Source: Sphingobacterium spiritivorum ATCC 33861
GTDB lineage: Bacteria; Bacteroidota; Bacteroidia; Sphingobacteriales; Sphingobacteriaceae
DNA length: 64,000 nucleotides
Direction of reading: 5' to 3'
Assembly: GCF_000143765.1 (NCBI RefSeq)
Contig: NZ_GL379771.1
Location: forward strand, 558,001 to 622,000
In this document: positions 35,728-44,270 of the stretch, piece after piece
How positions within the stretch are numbered: the first letter of the stretch is position 1
Layout of the letters: every line of letters begins with the position of its first letter
The notes under the pieces: model-generated
Seen by the model: the letters and a program-made list of their open reading frames with translations, nothing else
Told to the model about the DNA's origin: nothing
Database searches by the model: none
Program-made: the position numbers and the translations under genes

Positions 35728-37250
35728 AGTTTTTGTTCAAAAATAGCTTCTGCTTCTTTATCATCTACCAGCCTGATTTCTGCAAGCAGTTTCTTTTTCA
35801 TGCGGCCGATAATTGAATCTGATGACTTGTCTGCGTATATATTGTGCATCTCATGTGGATCTTTTTCCAGATCATATAATTCCCATGATTCTACCCTTTT
35901 ATAGAATCTGATAAGCTTGTATTTACCATCACTGACTCCAAAGTGCGGAGATACAGCGTGTGTTCCGTTCTCATAATAATGATAATAGCTGGATTTTCTG
36001 AAAGGCTTCTTCGCATCTTTCAGTACAGAATAGAACGATTTCCCTTGTATTTCCTTTGGTATTCTGACTCCTGCAATTTCCAATAAGGTAGGAGCAATAT
36101 CGATATTCATTACCCGGGCTTCAGTATGTGTACCCGGTTTGATCACTCCCGGATATCGCGCCACCATAGGTGTACGGAAAGATTCTTCATACATAAAACG
36201 CTTATCGAACCACCCATGCTCTCCCATATAAAATCCCTGATCAGACAGATAGATTACAATCGTGTTATTCTTCAGTCCGTGCGTATCAAGATAATCCAGC
36301 ACCTCGCCTATATTCCTGTCCAGAGAAGCGGCAGTATTAAGATAATCTATCATATAACGTCTATACTTCCACTCTTCCAGTTGTCTGCCGGAAAGTTTAC
36401 GTGCGTAGAAATCGTCCTGAATTGGTTTGTAGTAAGCATAGTATTTCTCAAACTGACTTTCTGTAAAACGGGAAAAGTCATAATCTTTTCGCATATCTTC
36501 TTTTGTAGGATACATCTTCAGGTCATAGGGCAGCAACATATCTTTTGCAATACTCATCTCCTGGACAGCTGCAGCTTTTCTTTTGTCATACTGATCGTAG
36601 AAGTTATCCGGCAACGGAATTTCAGCCTGATCATAAGTCCCGAAATCTTTGGGATCAGGCAGCCATGAACGATGAGTAGCTTTATGGCCTAATATCAGAC
36701 AGAATGGTTTATCTTTATTCAAGGTATCCAACCATTTTTCTGCTTTCTCGGTCACAATATCCGAAACATATCCTTCTATCTGTTCGCGTTTGTCTCCCTG
36801 ATTAATAAAAACGGGATTAAAATAATGCCCCTGACCATCCAGTATACTGTAGTAGTCAAACCCTTGTGGTTTGGCTCCCAAATGTTGCTTGCCAATCCAG
36901 GCTGTGCGATAACCTGCTCCCTGTAAATCTTTGACGAAAGTAGACTGGCTATGATCAAAATGTGAATTTTCGTTATCCTTAAAGCCGTTTTTATGGCTGT
37001 ACTTTCCGGTAAGCAATGTCGCTCTGCTGGGACCACAAAGCGAATTTGTAACATAGGCACGGTCAAAGACAGCTCCTTCTTTCGCTATACGATCAATATT
37101 CGGAGTACGTGCTACAGAAGAACCATATGCTCCGATAGTCTGAAAAGAATGGTCATCTGAAATAATAATCAGAATATTCGGTTTATTTTGTGCCTTTGAG
37201 ATGCAGCTGATCAAAATAAAAAAACAAATTAGCAGGTATCTGTTCATCAT
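35724..37250 (-). CDS. Type I sulfatase (second member of the pair)
   Basis: The 508-residue product is a second exported sulfatase, only distantly similar to its neighbour. It has a signal peptide (to about SKAQ at 21), the metal site ISDDHSFQTIGAYG, the formylglycine motif with Cys72 (SLCGPSRATLLTG), the sites GKQHLGAKP and LGHKATHRSW, and LSDQGFYMGEHGWFDKRF, which is typical of heparan/iduronate-type and choline-sulfatase-like enzymes. It is the first gene of a two-gene operon. Substrate is not readable from the sequence. Either of two adjacent ATG codons could start it. Confidence 0.94.
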   Translation of the reverse strand: MMNRYLLICFFILISCISKAQNKPNILIIISDDHSFQTIGAYGSSVARTPNIDRIAKEGAVFDRAYVTNSLCGPSRATLLTGKYSHKNGFKDNENSHFDHSQSTFVKDLQGAGYRTAWIGKQHLGAKPQGFDYYSILDGQGHYFNPVFINQGDKREQIEGYVSDIVTEKAEKWLDTLNKDKPFCLILGHKATHRSWLPDPKDFGTYDQAEIPLPDNFYDQYDKRKAAAVQEMSIAKDMLLPYDLKMYPTKEDMRKDYDFSRFTESQFEKYYAYYKPIQDDFYARKLSGRQLEEWKYRRYMIDYLNTAASLDRNIGEVLDYLDTHGLKNNTIVIYLSDQGFYMGEHGWFDKRFMYEESFRTPMVARYPGVIKPGTHTEARVMNIDIAPTLLEIAGVRIPKEIQGKSFYSVLKDAKKPFRKSSYYHYYENGTHAVSPHFGVSDGKYKLIRFYKRVESWELYDLEKDPHEMHNIYADKSSDSIIGRMKKKLLAEIRLVDDKEAEAIFEQKL

Positions 37251-37338
37251 GGTTAGGTATTATATTTCAAATATGCGATTTTGATTACAGAAACTGTAAC
37301 TTTAGCGGTATAAAATATCGCAAATGCTTACGAAAACG

Positions 37339-37370
37339 TTTGTTTTAATCGCGATTTAACAAGACTTTTG
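37339..37370 (+). promoter_or_regulatory. Candidate promoter of the WG-repeat gene
   Basis: TTTG at 37339-37342 and GACTTTTG at 37363-37370 (one mismatch to TAnnTTTG) are 20 bases apart, with the ATG 24 bases on. Between them is the palindrome AATCGCGATT (37347-37356), and AAACGTTT overlaps the minus-33 part, so an operator is possible. Confidence 0.35.
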
Positions 37371-37394
37371 TTGCTTAGAATCGAACCACACTAC

Positions 37395-38858
37395 ATGAAT
37401 AAATTTTATTTATTAATAACCTTGCTTCTTTTAAGCTATTCCGCACAATCTCAGTCACCTACATATAACATTCGGTATAACTTTTTTATATCTGCAGAAC
37501 TTAAAAACAGATTAGCAGAGAAAAAGAATAAATCAACCGAAAACGAATCAGGCAGTGTTCAAACGATCAGTATGATAGGAAATGACGGAGATCTGCTAAA
37601 TGATATCGTATATAATAGGGATTTTATTCGGGTTGAGGGTAAAAACAAAAATGCTAAGGTAGAGCTTATTGATATTGCTAAAAAGGAAACTGTTTTATTA
37701 CATCCAACATATAAAACTTTTGTAAAAAAAACATTTGACAATGCCTATCCTATAGTCGGCACCTTATCCTTTGACGAGGACGATAAGAAACAAAAGGAGA
37801 TCCTGGGATATACATGTAACAAAGCCACGCTTACTTTTGATTTTTCCGGAATTAACGAATTAGATGGCTTTGACCCTACAGCAGAAATATGGTATACCAA
37901 AGATCTTCCACGCCTGTTTTGGAGAGATAATACCTATCTTCAGAAAATTCCGGGAACAATGCTTTTAATGACCATTAATGGAGTTGGCTTGCTGGCTTCC
38001 GTTGTCAAGGAAGTGAAAAACGACCCTAAAGTATTTGAAATTCCTTCCAACTATACAGAGCAGGAACAGGTATATCCTCAAACAGAAGCCAGGAATGATT
38101 CTGTTATAGATGCAACCATTGACAGTGCTATGATTGACAATTATATTAGCGATTCACTGGTTTCTTTTCAGGATGAAACTACCGAATTGTTTGGTGTGCG
38201 GGATCTGGAAGGTAATATCGTTATTCCTGCAGCTTATACACTACTCATGGTGACAGGGGCAGATGTTCTAATCGCATCCGATTCAAATGAAAAATACGGA
38301 GCAATCGATCTGACAGGTAAGGTACTGATCCCGTTCAGATATGAGAGTTTACTATGGACGGCAGAAGGCCCTGTTATATACACAGAAAATAATCTCTATG
38401 GCTGTCTAACCCGTGAGGGGGAAGTCCTTATTCCGGCTCAATACGAATATATCAATGAATTTGACGGACAATTCACTGCTGCAATGAAAGATAATAAAAT
38501 GGGTATTATCAATCTCAAAAATGAGATTGTATTTCCATTTACCTATGAAAGTATTATTCAGATAAGGAACGGCCTGTTTATTGGTATTCAGGATTCAAAG
38601 TATTATCTTCAGGAATTTAACAAATCAAATCCAACGTTATCAGGTTACACTTATCTGGAAATCGGCATAGATAATGATATCATCGTTGCTGAGAAGGATA
38701 ATCTTCACGGGTATATAGATAAGAGTGGTAAGGTGCTGATTCCGTTTAAATACCATCTGGCCAGTGCTTTTTCCGATGGAGTTGCCTATGTCACTGATGA
38801 ATATGAAAATTCTTTCTATATCAATCAAAAAGGTGAAACCGTGAATATGGAAGAATAG
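37395..38858 (+). CDS. Exported fusion of a GLPGLI-like domain and WG repeats
   Basis: The 487-residue product starts with a signal peptide (MNKFYLLITLLLLSYSAQS). The in-frame TTG/ATG-like codon at 37368 lies in the promoter region, so 37395 is used. Residues about 20-220 resemble the GLPGLI/DUF4412-type domains: ILGYTCNKATLTFD, AEIWYTKDLPRLFW and GTMLLMTINGVG are typical. Residues 255-480 are five or six WG (KWG) repeats, such as KYGAIDLTGKVLIPF, LYGCLTREGEVLIPA and LHGYIDKSGKVLIPF. WG repeats usually bind other proteins or the cell surface. This pairing of domains in one chain looks unusual. It is a single gene with its own terminator. Confidence 0.78.
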   Translation: MNKFYLLITLLLLSYSAQSQSPTYNIRYNFFISAELKNRLAEKKNKSTENESGSVQTISMIGNDGDLLNDIVYNRDFIRVEGKNKNAKVELIDIAKKETVLLHPTYKTFVKKTFDNAYPIVGTLSFDEDDKKQKEILGYTCNKATLTFDFSGINELDGFDPTAEIWYTKDLPRLFWRDNTYLQKIPGTMLLMTINGVGLLASVVKEVKNDPKVFEIPSNYTEQEQVYPQTEARNDSVIDATIDSAMIDNYISDSLVSFQDETTELFGVRDLEGNIVIPAAYTLLMVTGADVLIASDSNEKYGAIDLTGKVLIPFRYESLLWTAEGPVIYTENNLYGCLTREGEVLIPAQYEYINEFDGQFTAAMKDNKMGIINLKNEIVFPFTYESIIQIRNGLFIGIQDSKYYLQEFNKSNPTLSGYTYLEIGIDNDIIVAEKDNLHGYIDKSGKVLIPFKYHLASAFSDGVAYVTDEYENSFYINQKGETVNMEE

Positions 38859-38877
38859 TAAAATAAAAATGCCTGAA

Positions 38878-38910
38878 AAGTGCCAATTCGATAAACTTGG
38901 CACTTTTTTT
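38878..38910 (+). terminator. Terminator of the WG-repeat gene
   Basis: A 9-bp stem (AAGTGCCAA with TTGGCACTT, arms 38878-38886 and 38897-38905) is followed by seven T. It lies 20 bases after the stop codon. Confidence 0.9.
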
Positions 38911-38944
38911 ATTCCTTAAGGGGTTGTCCAAAGTAACTTGACAT

Positions 38945-39379
38945 ATGTCTGATCAAACATATTACATTTCAACATTACACCGCGCCAAATACATGGCTCT
39001 TATATTTGGCGGCATTACTTTAGTAGCTGTTTTACTTGCATTCACTCCTTTTAGGGAAATCGTCAAAGTGTTGATCACTTTAGTATCCATTCCTTTAGTT
39101 ATTTTTCTGGCAGTACGTTACAGCCGTATTCCTTCACACTGGACGTTTGATAATCAGAAACTGACTATCATAAAAAGTGAAAAACATATAGAGTTGCCAC
39201 TGGCGAATATCTCTCATATCCGCAATCTACCCCGGTCAGGCGGAAACCTATTGATTATATATCAGCGCAAAGGTCATTCATACCGCTTCTGGAGAAACAA
39301 ACTTTTTCAGAATGAAGATGAATTACAGGCAATGATTCAATATATTCAACATCATAATATAGAGTATTATAATATGTAA
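38945..39379 (+). CDS. Small membrane protein of unknown function
   Basis: The 144-residue protein has two N-terminal membrane helices (about 15-33 and 38-57), then a soluble part of mixed beta and a helix (about 62-140) with WTFDNQKLTIIKSEKHIELPLANI, cited here only for its key features, which resembles bacterial PH-like domains (alternating strands followed by a helix). No catalytic residues are seen. The start lies 34 bases after the terminator of the upstream gene, so it needs its own promoter; none is obvious in that short gap. Confidence 0.65.
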   Translation: MSDQTYYISTLHRAKYMALIFGGITLVAVLLAFTPFREIVKVLITLVSIPLVIFLAVRYSRIPSHWTFDNQKLTIIKSEKHIELPLANISHIRNLPRSGGNLLIIYQRKGHSYRFWRNKLFQNEDELQAMIQYIQHHNIEYYNM

Positions 39380-39486
39380 TATTTCCTGAAGGGTAAGAGA
39401 AGGATTTCGGTAAAGTCTGTGAACGCTCCCCGATTGTCTTTTACTCTTCCGAATGTCAGAATTGTACATATTGAAGCCTACTGCAC

Positions 39487-39516
39487 TTTATCATTAAATG
39501 GTTTTTCGTAAGTTTG
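39487..39516 (+). promoter_or_regulatory. Promoter of the M1 peptidase gene
   Basis: TTTA at 39487-39490 and TAAGTTTG at 39509-39516 are 18 bases apart. The second is an exact TAnnTTTG match. Transcription would start near 39522, about 20 bases before the ATG at 39544, and this rules out the in-frame TTG at 39514. Confidence 0.6.
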
Positions 39517-39543
39517 GCGGTATTAATCGATTCATCATTTATA

Positions 39544-41406
39544 ATGAAAAAACTGTACTTCTTATTTCTTATTGCATTGCTATGTACCAATGCATTTGCT
39601 CAACGTAAAGGTTATTGGGACCAAAAAGTAGATTACACCATGGTTATTGATGTTAAAGAGAAATCTTATCAATATGATGGAAAAATGAAATTGCTGTACA
39701 CTAATAATTCCGGACAGGAACTTAAGAAAGTTTATTTTCATCTATATTTCAATGCTTTCCAGCCGGGGAGTATGATGGATTATCGTTTAGCAAATATTGC
39801 AGATCCGGATCCACGGATGACAAGCAATATCGGCACGAAGGAAAAACCGGTATACCAAAGCCGCATAGCGACACTAAAGCCTGACCAGATTGGCTATCAA
39901 AAGATAAAATCTCTGACTCAGGACGGCGCAGGTACAACTTACAAAGTTGATGGAACTATACTGGAAGTAACCCTTGCGAAAGCGATACAACCTAATTCTT
40001 CCACTACATTTGATATGACGTGGGAAGCGCAGGTACCTGAACAAATTCGCCGCAGCGGTCGCAACTCAAAGGAGGGTGTAGAGCTTTCTATGACGCAATG
40101 GTACCCGAAGATGGCCCAATTTGACGAATTCGGATGGCATCTCGATGAGTATGTGGCACGTGAGTTTATTGCGCCTTTTGGTAATTTTGATGTCACCATC
40201 AACATAGACAAGGATTACGTTATCGGAGGATCGGGCGCTTTGCAGAATCCGGATCAGGTAAAAGGATATGTCAAAAATGCTAAAGTCCAGTCGGCAAAAG
40301 GGAAGGCTTCGTGGCGCTTCAAAGCAGAGAATATTCATGATTTTGCCTGGGCAGCTGATAAGCAGTTCTTAGTAAATCATGCCCGCAGCAAGGGTGGTGT
40401 GGATGTATACCTGGTCTATAAACCCGGAGCTAAAACCACTGAAAGCTGGACTCGTGCGATGGAATATACAACTGCATTTTTTGATTTTTGCGGCAGCAAG
40501 TTTGGTGCATATCCGTGGTCTACTTATACTGTGGTACAAGGTGGTGACGGCGGAATGGAGTATGGTACAACTACATTAGTGACTGGTGAAAGATCATTAG
40601 AGAGTCTGGTAGGAGTTATCTACCACGAGGCAGCACACTCCTGGTATCAGCATCTTTTCGGAATCAATGAAACGGTAGACGAGTGGTTTGATGAAGGATT
40701 TACCAGTTATATCGAGGAATTGGCTTTTCAGCATTTATTCAAAAAGACCAATCCTATGCCTGATAACCCTGTTCTTCCTGCATACAAAAGCTATATTAAA
40801 CTGGCACTGTCCGGCAAGGAAGAGCCTGCCAGCTTGTTAGCTGATTATTATAATACCAACTATGCATACAGCAATGAGGCTTACAATAAGGGTCAGGTAC
40901 TTGCTGAACAACTGGGCTATATCATAGGGCAACAGAATCTGGAAACTACATTTTTAAAATTTTATGAACTCTGGAAATTCAAACACCCTACTCCTAATGA
41001 TTTCAAACGCGTAGCGGAGGAGGTGTCTGGTATTAATCTGAAGTGGTACTTTAATTTGTTTATCAACACGACCCGCAAGATTGACTATGCGATTACTCCG
41101 GGAGAAAACAATGAAATCAACCTGATTAATAAATCGGATTTCGCAATGCCTCTGGATGTATTGATCGAATATCAGGATGGCAGCAAAGAATTATTCTATA
41201 TTCCACTACGTGAGATGAGAGGAGAAAAACCTGCTGAAAATTTCTCAGTCTATCAGGGTGTGAAGAGAACTGTACTGGAGGACTGGTTCTGGACAAAACC
41301 CACTTATACGTTTAAAGTCTCCAAAGCTGTAAAAAAAGCATCCATTGATGTAACAGCCCGTCTGGCTGATGTCAATGATACCAATAATGTATTTGAAGTA
41401 AAATAA
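39544..41406 (+). CDS. Exported M1-family metallopeptidase (aminopeptidase)
   Basis: The 620-residue product has a signal peptide (MKKLYFLFLIALLCTNAFAQ). The M1 domain carries the zinc site HEAAH at 361-365 with the third ligand Glu384 exactly 19 residues on (HExxH-x18-E), and GGMEYG near 335 in place of the usual GxMEN exopeptidase motif. The N-terminal beta part (about 25-230) and a C-terminal part after 480 fit M1 family architecture, though without the long C-terminal helical domain. It should trim peptides in the periplasm or outside the cell. It is a single gene with a clear promoter. Confidence 0.93.
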   Translation: MKKLYFLFLIALLCTNAFAQRKGYWDQKVDYTMVIDVKEKSYQYDGKMKLLYTNNSGQELKKVYFHLYFNAFQPGSMMDYRLANIADPDPRMTSNIGTKEKPVYQSRIATLKPDQIGYQKIKSLTQDGAGTTYKVDGTILEVTLAKAIQPNSSTTFDMTWEAQVPEQIRRSGRNSKEGVELSMTQWYPKMAQFDEFGWHLDEYVAREFIAPFGNFDVTINIDKDYVIGGSGALQNPDQVKGYVKNAKVQSAKGKASWRFKAENIHDFAWAADKQFLVNHARSKGGVDVYLVYKPGAKTTESWTRAMEYTTAFFDFCGSKFGAYPWSTYTVVQGGDGGMEYGTTTLVTGERSLESLVGVIYHEAAHSWYQHLFGINETVDEWFDEGFTSYIEELAFQHLFKKTNPMPDNPVLPAYKSYIKLALSGKEEPASLLADYYNTNYAYSNEAYNKGQVLAEQLGYIIGQQNLETTFLKFYELWKFKHPTPNDFKRVAEEVSGINLKWYFNLFINTTRKIDYAITPGENNEINLINKSDFAMPLDVLIEYQDGSKELFYIPLREMRGEKPAENFSVYQGVKRTVLEDWFWTKPTYTFKVSKAVKKASIDVTARLADVNDTNNVFEVK

Positions 41407-41417
41407 CGAACGGCTTT

Positions 41418-41454
41418 TTGTAAGCTCTGTTTGTAAAATAGGGCTTACAATTTG
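41418..41454 (+). terminator. Probable terminator of the M1 peptidase gene
   Basis: TTGTAAGC at 41418-41425 pairs with GCTTACAA at 41443-41450 around a 17-base loop, followed by TTTG. The T tract is short, so termination may be partial. Confidence 0.5.
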
Positions 41455-41482
41455 TCTTTATATAAAGGGTTTGATATCTTTA
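41451..41482 (+). promoter_or_regulatory. Possible promoter of the small Cys-containing gene
   Basis: TTTG at 41451-41454 and TATCTTTA at 41475-41482 (one mismatch to TAnnTTTG) are 20 bases apart. This would give a leader of about 30 bases for an ATG at 41521. Confidence 0.3.
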
Positions 41483-41520
41483 TAATCATGTCAGGAAGAG
41501 ATAACAGACAATACACAAAT

Positions 41521-41880
41521 ATGGCAAAGATCATTATCTATATGGTCTTTATCATATTTATCAGTGTATTCAGCTCCTGCCCTTTCAAACTGGCTATCAA
41601 AGCGCTGAACAGCGAACAGGAAGACATTGCTCTTCCTTCAGGCGGCACAACTACCGCTCTGACTAAGGGCAGTGTCTCTGTCACCTGTGCAAATATGACC
41701 CGGGTACGATCGCATAGCGGTCATTCCTCTCCTTCTTTCCTTGCCCCATCCTTTATTCTTTATTTTCACAACATTGGCTCACTTTATCGTGACATTCGGG
41801 TAGAACAATATACAACCGGAACTGAATACTACAGCTCTCCCACTCCCACCTATCTCTTAAACCGTACCCTGCTGATTTAG
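41521..41880 (+). CDS. Short hypothetical protein with an N-terminal membrane helix
   Basis: The 119-residue product starts with a membrane helix or signal (MAKIIIYMVFIIFISVFSSC); other in-frame starts are the ATG at 41488 and a TTG at 41452, but the possible promoter favours 41521. The rest is rich in Ser and Thr (about 45-90) and has no motif I recognise. It could be lipidated at the Cys in FSSCPF. The codon use looks like the neighbours. It is probably a real gene because it fills the interval between two terminated units and ends in a normal stop, but support is limited. Confidence 0.5.
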   Translation: MAKIIIYMVFIIFISVFSSCPFKLAIKALNSEQEDIALPSGGTTTALTKGSVSVTCANMTRVRSHSGHSSPSFLAPSFILYFHNIGSLYRDIRVEQYTTGTEYYSSPTPTYLLNRTLLI

Positions 41881-41926
41881 CCTAATCGTACTTTTCATCC
41901 GGTATAATTTCACTTTATTTATTTAC

Positions 41927-41940
41927 GTTGATTAATCAAC
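41927..41940. promoter_or_regulatory. 14-bp perfect palindrome before the thioredoxin gene
   Basis: GTTGATTAATCAAC ends 17 bases before the ATG at 41958. Such a perfect palindrome in a short leader suggests an operator for a dimeric repressor. No regulator can be assigned. Confidence 0.35.
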
Positions 41941-41957
41941 TAGATTGATATTCTAAT

Positions 41958-42536
41958 ATGAACAAAAAAACATTCCATATTATTCTTGGGATCATGACTT
42001 TTTTGGTATTGATCACAGGAATCAGCCTCTACGCATTGGGCAATCAGATTAACGAACTTAAAACAGATAGCAATCCTTTAACGGAGTCCGGCTATGCGGA
42101 CAGCAAGACAGAGACACAGACTATCGGAAAGACTGATGCAGTATTTAAAAATGTTAAAGGCGAAAAAATTGTATTAAAGGATATACGCAACAAAGTAATT
42201 TTTATAAATATGTGGGCCACATGGTGTCCTCCATGTAAAAAGGAGATGCCTTCTCTAAACAATCTTTACAATAAACTTAAAAGTAATCCCAACATTGTAT
42301 TTATTATGATGGATGTGGACGGCAAATTAAAACAATCTACCTCCTATATCAAGGAAAAGGGTTTTAGCCTGCCTAATTATATTGTAGAGGGTAATTTACC
42401 TGAAGAGTTCAGCACTAATTCGATCCCTACAACGATTATCATTGACAAATCGGGTAAGATGGTCACGAAACATATAGGTGCTGTTGATTTCGATCATCCT
42501 GAAATGCTTCCTTTTATTCAGAATCTCCTGAAATAG
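41958..42536 (+). CDS. TlpA/ResA-like membrane-anchored thioredoxin
   Basis: The 192-residue protein has one N-terminal membrane helix (about 7-27) and a periplasmic thioredoxin domain (about 55-190) with the active site WCPPC at 89-93 and the cis-Pro site in NSIPTTIII. It should reduce disulfides in the envelope, for example in cytochrome c maturation or in the DsbD pathway. No cytochrome genes are adjacent. It is a single gene with a 14-bp palindrome just upstream and a terminator just downstream. Confidence 0.93.
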   Translation: MNKKTFHIILGIMTFLVLITGISLYALGNQINELKTDSNPLTESGYADSKTETQTIGKTDAVFKNVKGEKIVLKDIRNKVIFINMWATWCPPCKKEMPSLNNLYNKLKSNPNIVFIMMDVDGKLKQSTSYIKEKGFSLPNYIVEGNLPEEFSTNSIPTTIIIDKSGKMVTKHIGAVDFDHPEMLPFIQNLLK

Positions 42537-42587
42537 CAGAACATTAACGATATATGTGCAATATATTATAGTTCGTAATTTCTGATG

Positions 42588-42626
42588 ACATCGCCTCTTC
42601 TATACTCAGGGAGGCGATGTTTATTT
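42588..42626 (+). terminator. Terminator of the thioredoxin gene
   Basis: A perfect 10-bp stem (ACATCGCCTC at 42588-42597 with GAGGCGATGT at 42611-42620) is followed by TTATTTA. Confidence 0.8.
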
Positions 42627-42799
42627 AATGGTAGCGACGTACACATTCTGAAGAATAATATATAAAAGTTACGATCGAAGTTATTAAAAGGCATCTGCAA
42701 TTTGTAGATTTGTATAAGGCCTCATCCGGCACACCTATCCGTGACTGAGGAACCGAATACATCATTAAATAATTTTAGTTGACCAAAAACCAATAAAAA

Positions 42800-43819
42800 A
42801 TGATCAAAAAATTTATGTACAGCGCTCTGGCTGTGGCTTCAATCAGTGCCGGTCTGGTATCTTGTAATCCAACTGCTAAAGATGGTTCTGCTACTCAGGA
42901 TTCAGTAGCTAAAGAAGAAGTGCACAACCCTGCGACACAGACTATTCCGGAAGAATACAAGGACCTTATCGGAAGATGGGATCTTACCGTTGATAAAAAT
43001 GGCAAGGAGGCTCCTTCCTGGATTGAGATTAAACTTTCGGGATTCAATACATTGGTAGGTGCTTATGTTGGCGACAGCGGAAGTCAGCGCCCTGTCTCTC
43101 ATGTTATTCTGAAAGATGGCAAGTTTTCCTTTGCTATTCCTCCTCAATGGGAAGGCGGAGAAGGTGATTTTACAATAGAGGGTCAACTGGACGCAGGCAA
43201 TCTGAAAGGTACTGTAACGACAAATAAGAATGAGAAGTTTACATTTACCGGAGTAAAAGCTCCTTACCTGAATCGTACAGGGGAAGTGAAATGGGGTTCT
43301 CCTATAGCACTTTTCAATGGTAAGGATCTGACTGGATGGAAGGCATCTGCACCGGAAAACCAATGGAAGGTGATCGATGGTGTGCTGACAAGTGAAAAAG
43401 CGGGTGCAAACCTGATCAGTGATCAAAAATTCGAAGACTTTAAATTGACTGCTGAATTCAGATATAAGGAAGGTGGGAACAGTGGTATCTATCTTCGGGG
43501 ACGCTATGAAGTTCAGATTGAAGATAGTCCGAAAGACAAACATCCTGGAGCACTTTATTTCGGTGGTGTATATGGCTTCATCGCTCCAAATGAGATGGTG
43601 ACTTTAGGCCCTAATGAGTGGCAGAAATATGAGATCACTCTGCGTGGTCGTCTGGTAACTATAGTGGCTAATGGCAAAACTATTATCAGTAATCAGGAGA
43701 TACCTGGTATCACGGGAGGGGCACTGGATAGTAAAGAGGGTGAACCGGGACCAATCTATCTTCAAGGTGACCACGCTCCAATTGAATTCAGAAACATTAC
43801 GATTACTCCTATTCTGTAG
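42800..43819 (+). CDS. DUF1080 (3-keto-disaccharide hydrolase family) lipoprotein
   Basis: The 339-residue product has a lipoprotein signal with Cys22 (SAGLVSC). The C-terminal half (about 165-339) is a DUF1080 jelly roll: LFNGKDLTGWKASAPENQWK at its start, FRYKEGGNSGIYLRGRYEVQ, and the closing PIEFRNITITP. Proteins of this family include 3-keto-glycoside hydrolases, and others bind sugars. The N-terminal part (about 45-155) is a separate small beta domain (DLIGRWDLTVDKNGKEAPSW) of unknown role. It is a single gene and shares a bidirectional terminator with the XRE-like regulator. Confidence 0.88.
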   Translation: MIKKFMYSALAVASISAGLVSCNPTAKDGSATQDSVAKEEVHNPATQTIPEEYKDLIGRWDLTVDKNGKEAPSWIEIKLSGFNTLVGAYVGDSGSQRPVSHVILKDGKFSFAIPPQWEGGEGDFTIEGQLDAGNLKGTVTTNKNEKFTFTGVKAPYLNRTGEVKWGSPIALFNGKDLTGWKASAPENQWKVIDGVLTSEKAGANLISDQKFEDFKLTAEFRYKEGGNSGIYLRGRYEVQIEDSPKDKHPGALYFGGVYGFIAPNEMVTLGPNEWQKYEITLRGRLVTIVANGKTIISNQEIPGITGGALDSKEGEPGPIYLQGDHAPIEFRNITITPIL

Positions 43820-43848
43820 GAATTTTGAAGAATTATTCTGTTAAATAA

Positions 43849-43880
43849 AAAAACAGGGCTTTTCTAAAAGCCCTGTTTTT
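43849..43880. terminator. Bidirectional terminator
   Basis: A perfect 13-bp stem (AAACAGGGCTTTT at 43851-43863, AAAAGCCCTGTTT at 43866-43878) with a CT loop and A/T runs on both sides ends both convergent genes. Confidence 0.92.
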
Positions 43881-44270
43881 TTATTTCTTTTTTTGTAGTT
43901 GTTTTAATTGTGCTTCCAGGGCAGCTATGGTCTTTAGTTGTGACCTGATCGTGATCTCCTGAGTTTCAACCACTTTATTCAGTGCTTCAATGGTGGAGTC
44001 AATATGCCGCATACTCACATATCCATCCGGATCATCTAGCGCTACACCAATACCATCCTTAAACATTTCTCCGGTTCCTTTGAGAAGCCAGGCTTCATTT
44101 ATATCACTATATTTAGCTAAAATAGTAACCAAAGTATCCGAACCTAAAGACGAATTCTTTTGTACTCCTTTAAAATTAGCATAAGAAAGTCCCAGGTCTT
44201 TAAAGAAATCAGCCTTGTTAATCTTCTTAAATTTCGCTATCTCCAAAATACGTTCTTTAATATTAGTCAT
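43881..44270 (-). CDS. XRE-like helix-turn-helix protein with C-terminal coiled coil
   Basis: The 129-residue product resembles a phage-repressor-type DNA-binding domain common in Bacteroidota: ERILEIAKFKKINKADFFKD, NFKGVQKNSSLGSDTLV and WLLKGTGEMFK are family-like pieces. The last 35 residues form a coiled coil (TIEALNKVVETQEITIRSQL), giving dimers. No repressor cleavage domain follows. It stands divergent to the MNT-HEPN-like gene with 552 bases between. It may control itself or that neighbour; no sites were identified. Confidence 0.82.
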   Translation of the reverse strand: MTNIKERILEIAKFKKINKADFFKDLGLSYANFKGVQKNSSLGSDTLVTILAKYSDINEAWLLKGTGEMFKDGIGVALDDPDGYVSMRHIDSTIEALNKVVETQEITIRSQLKTIAALEAQLKQLQKKK

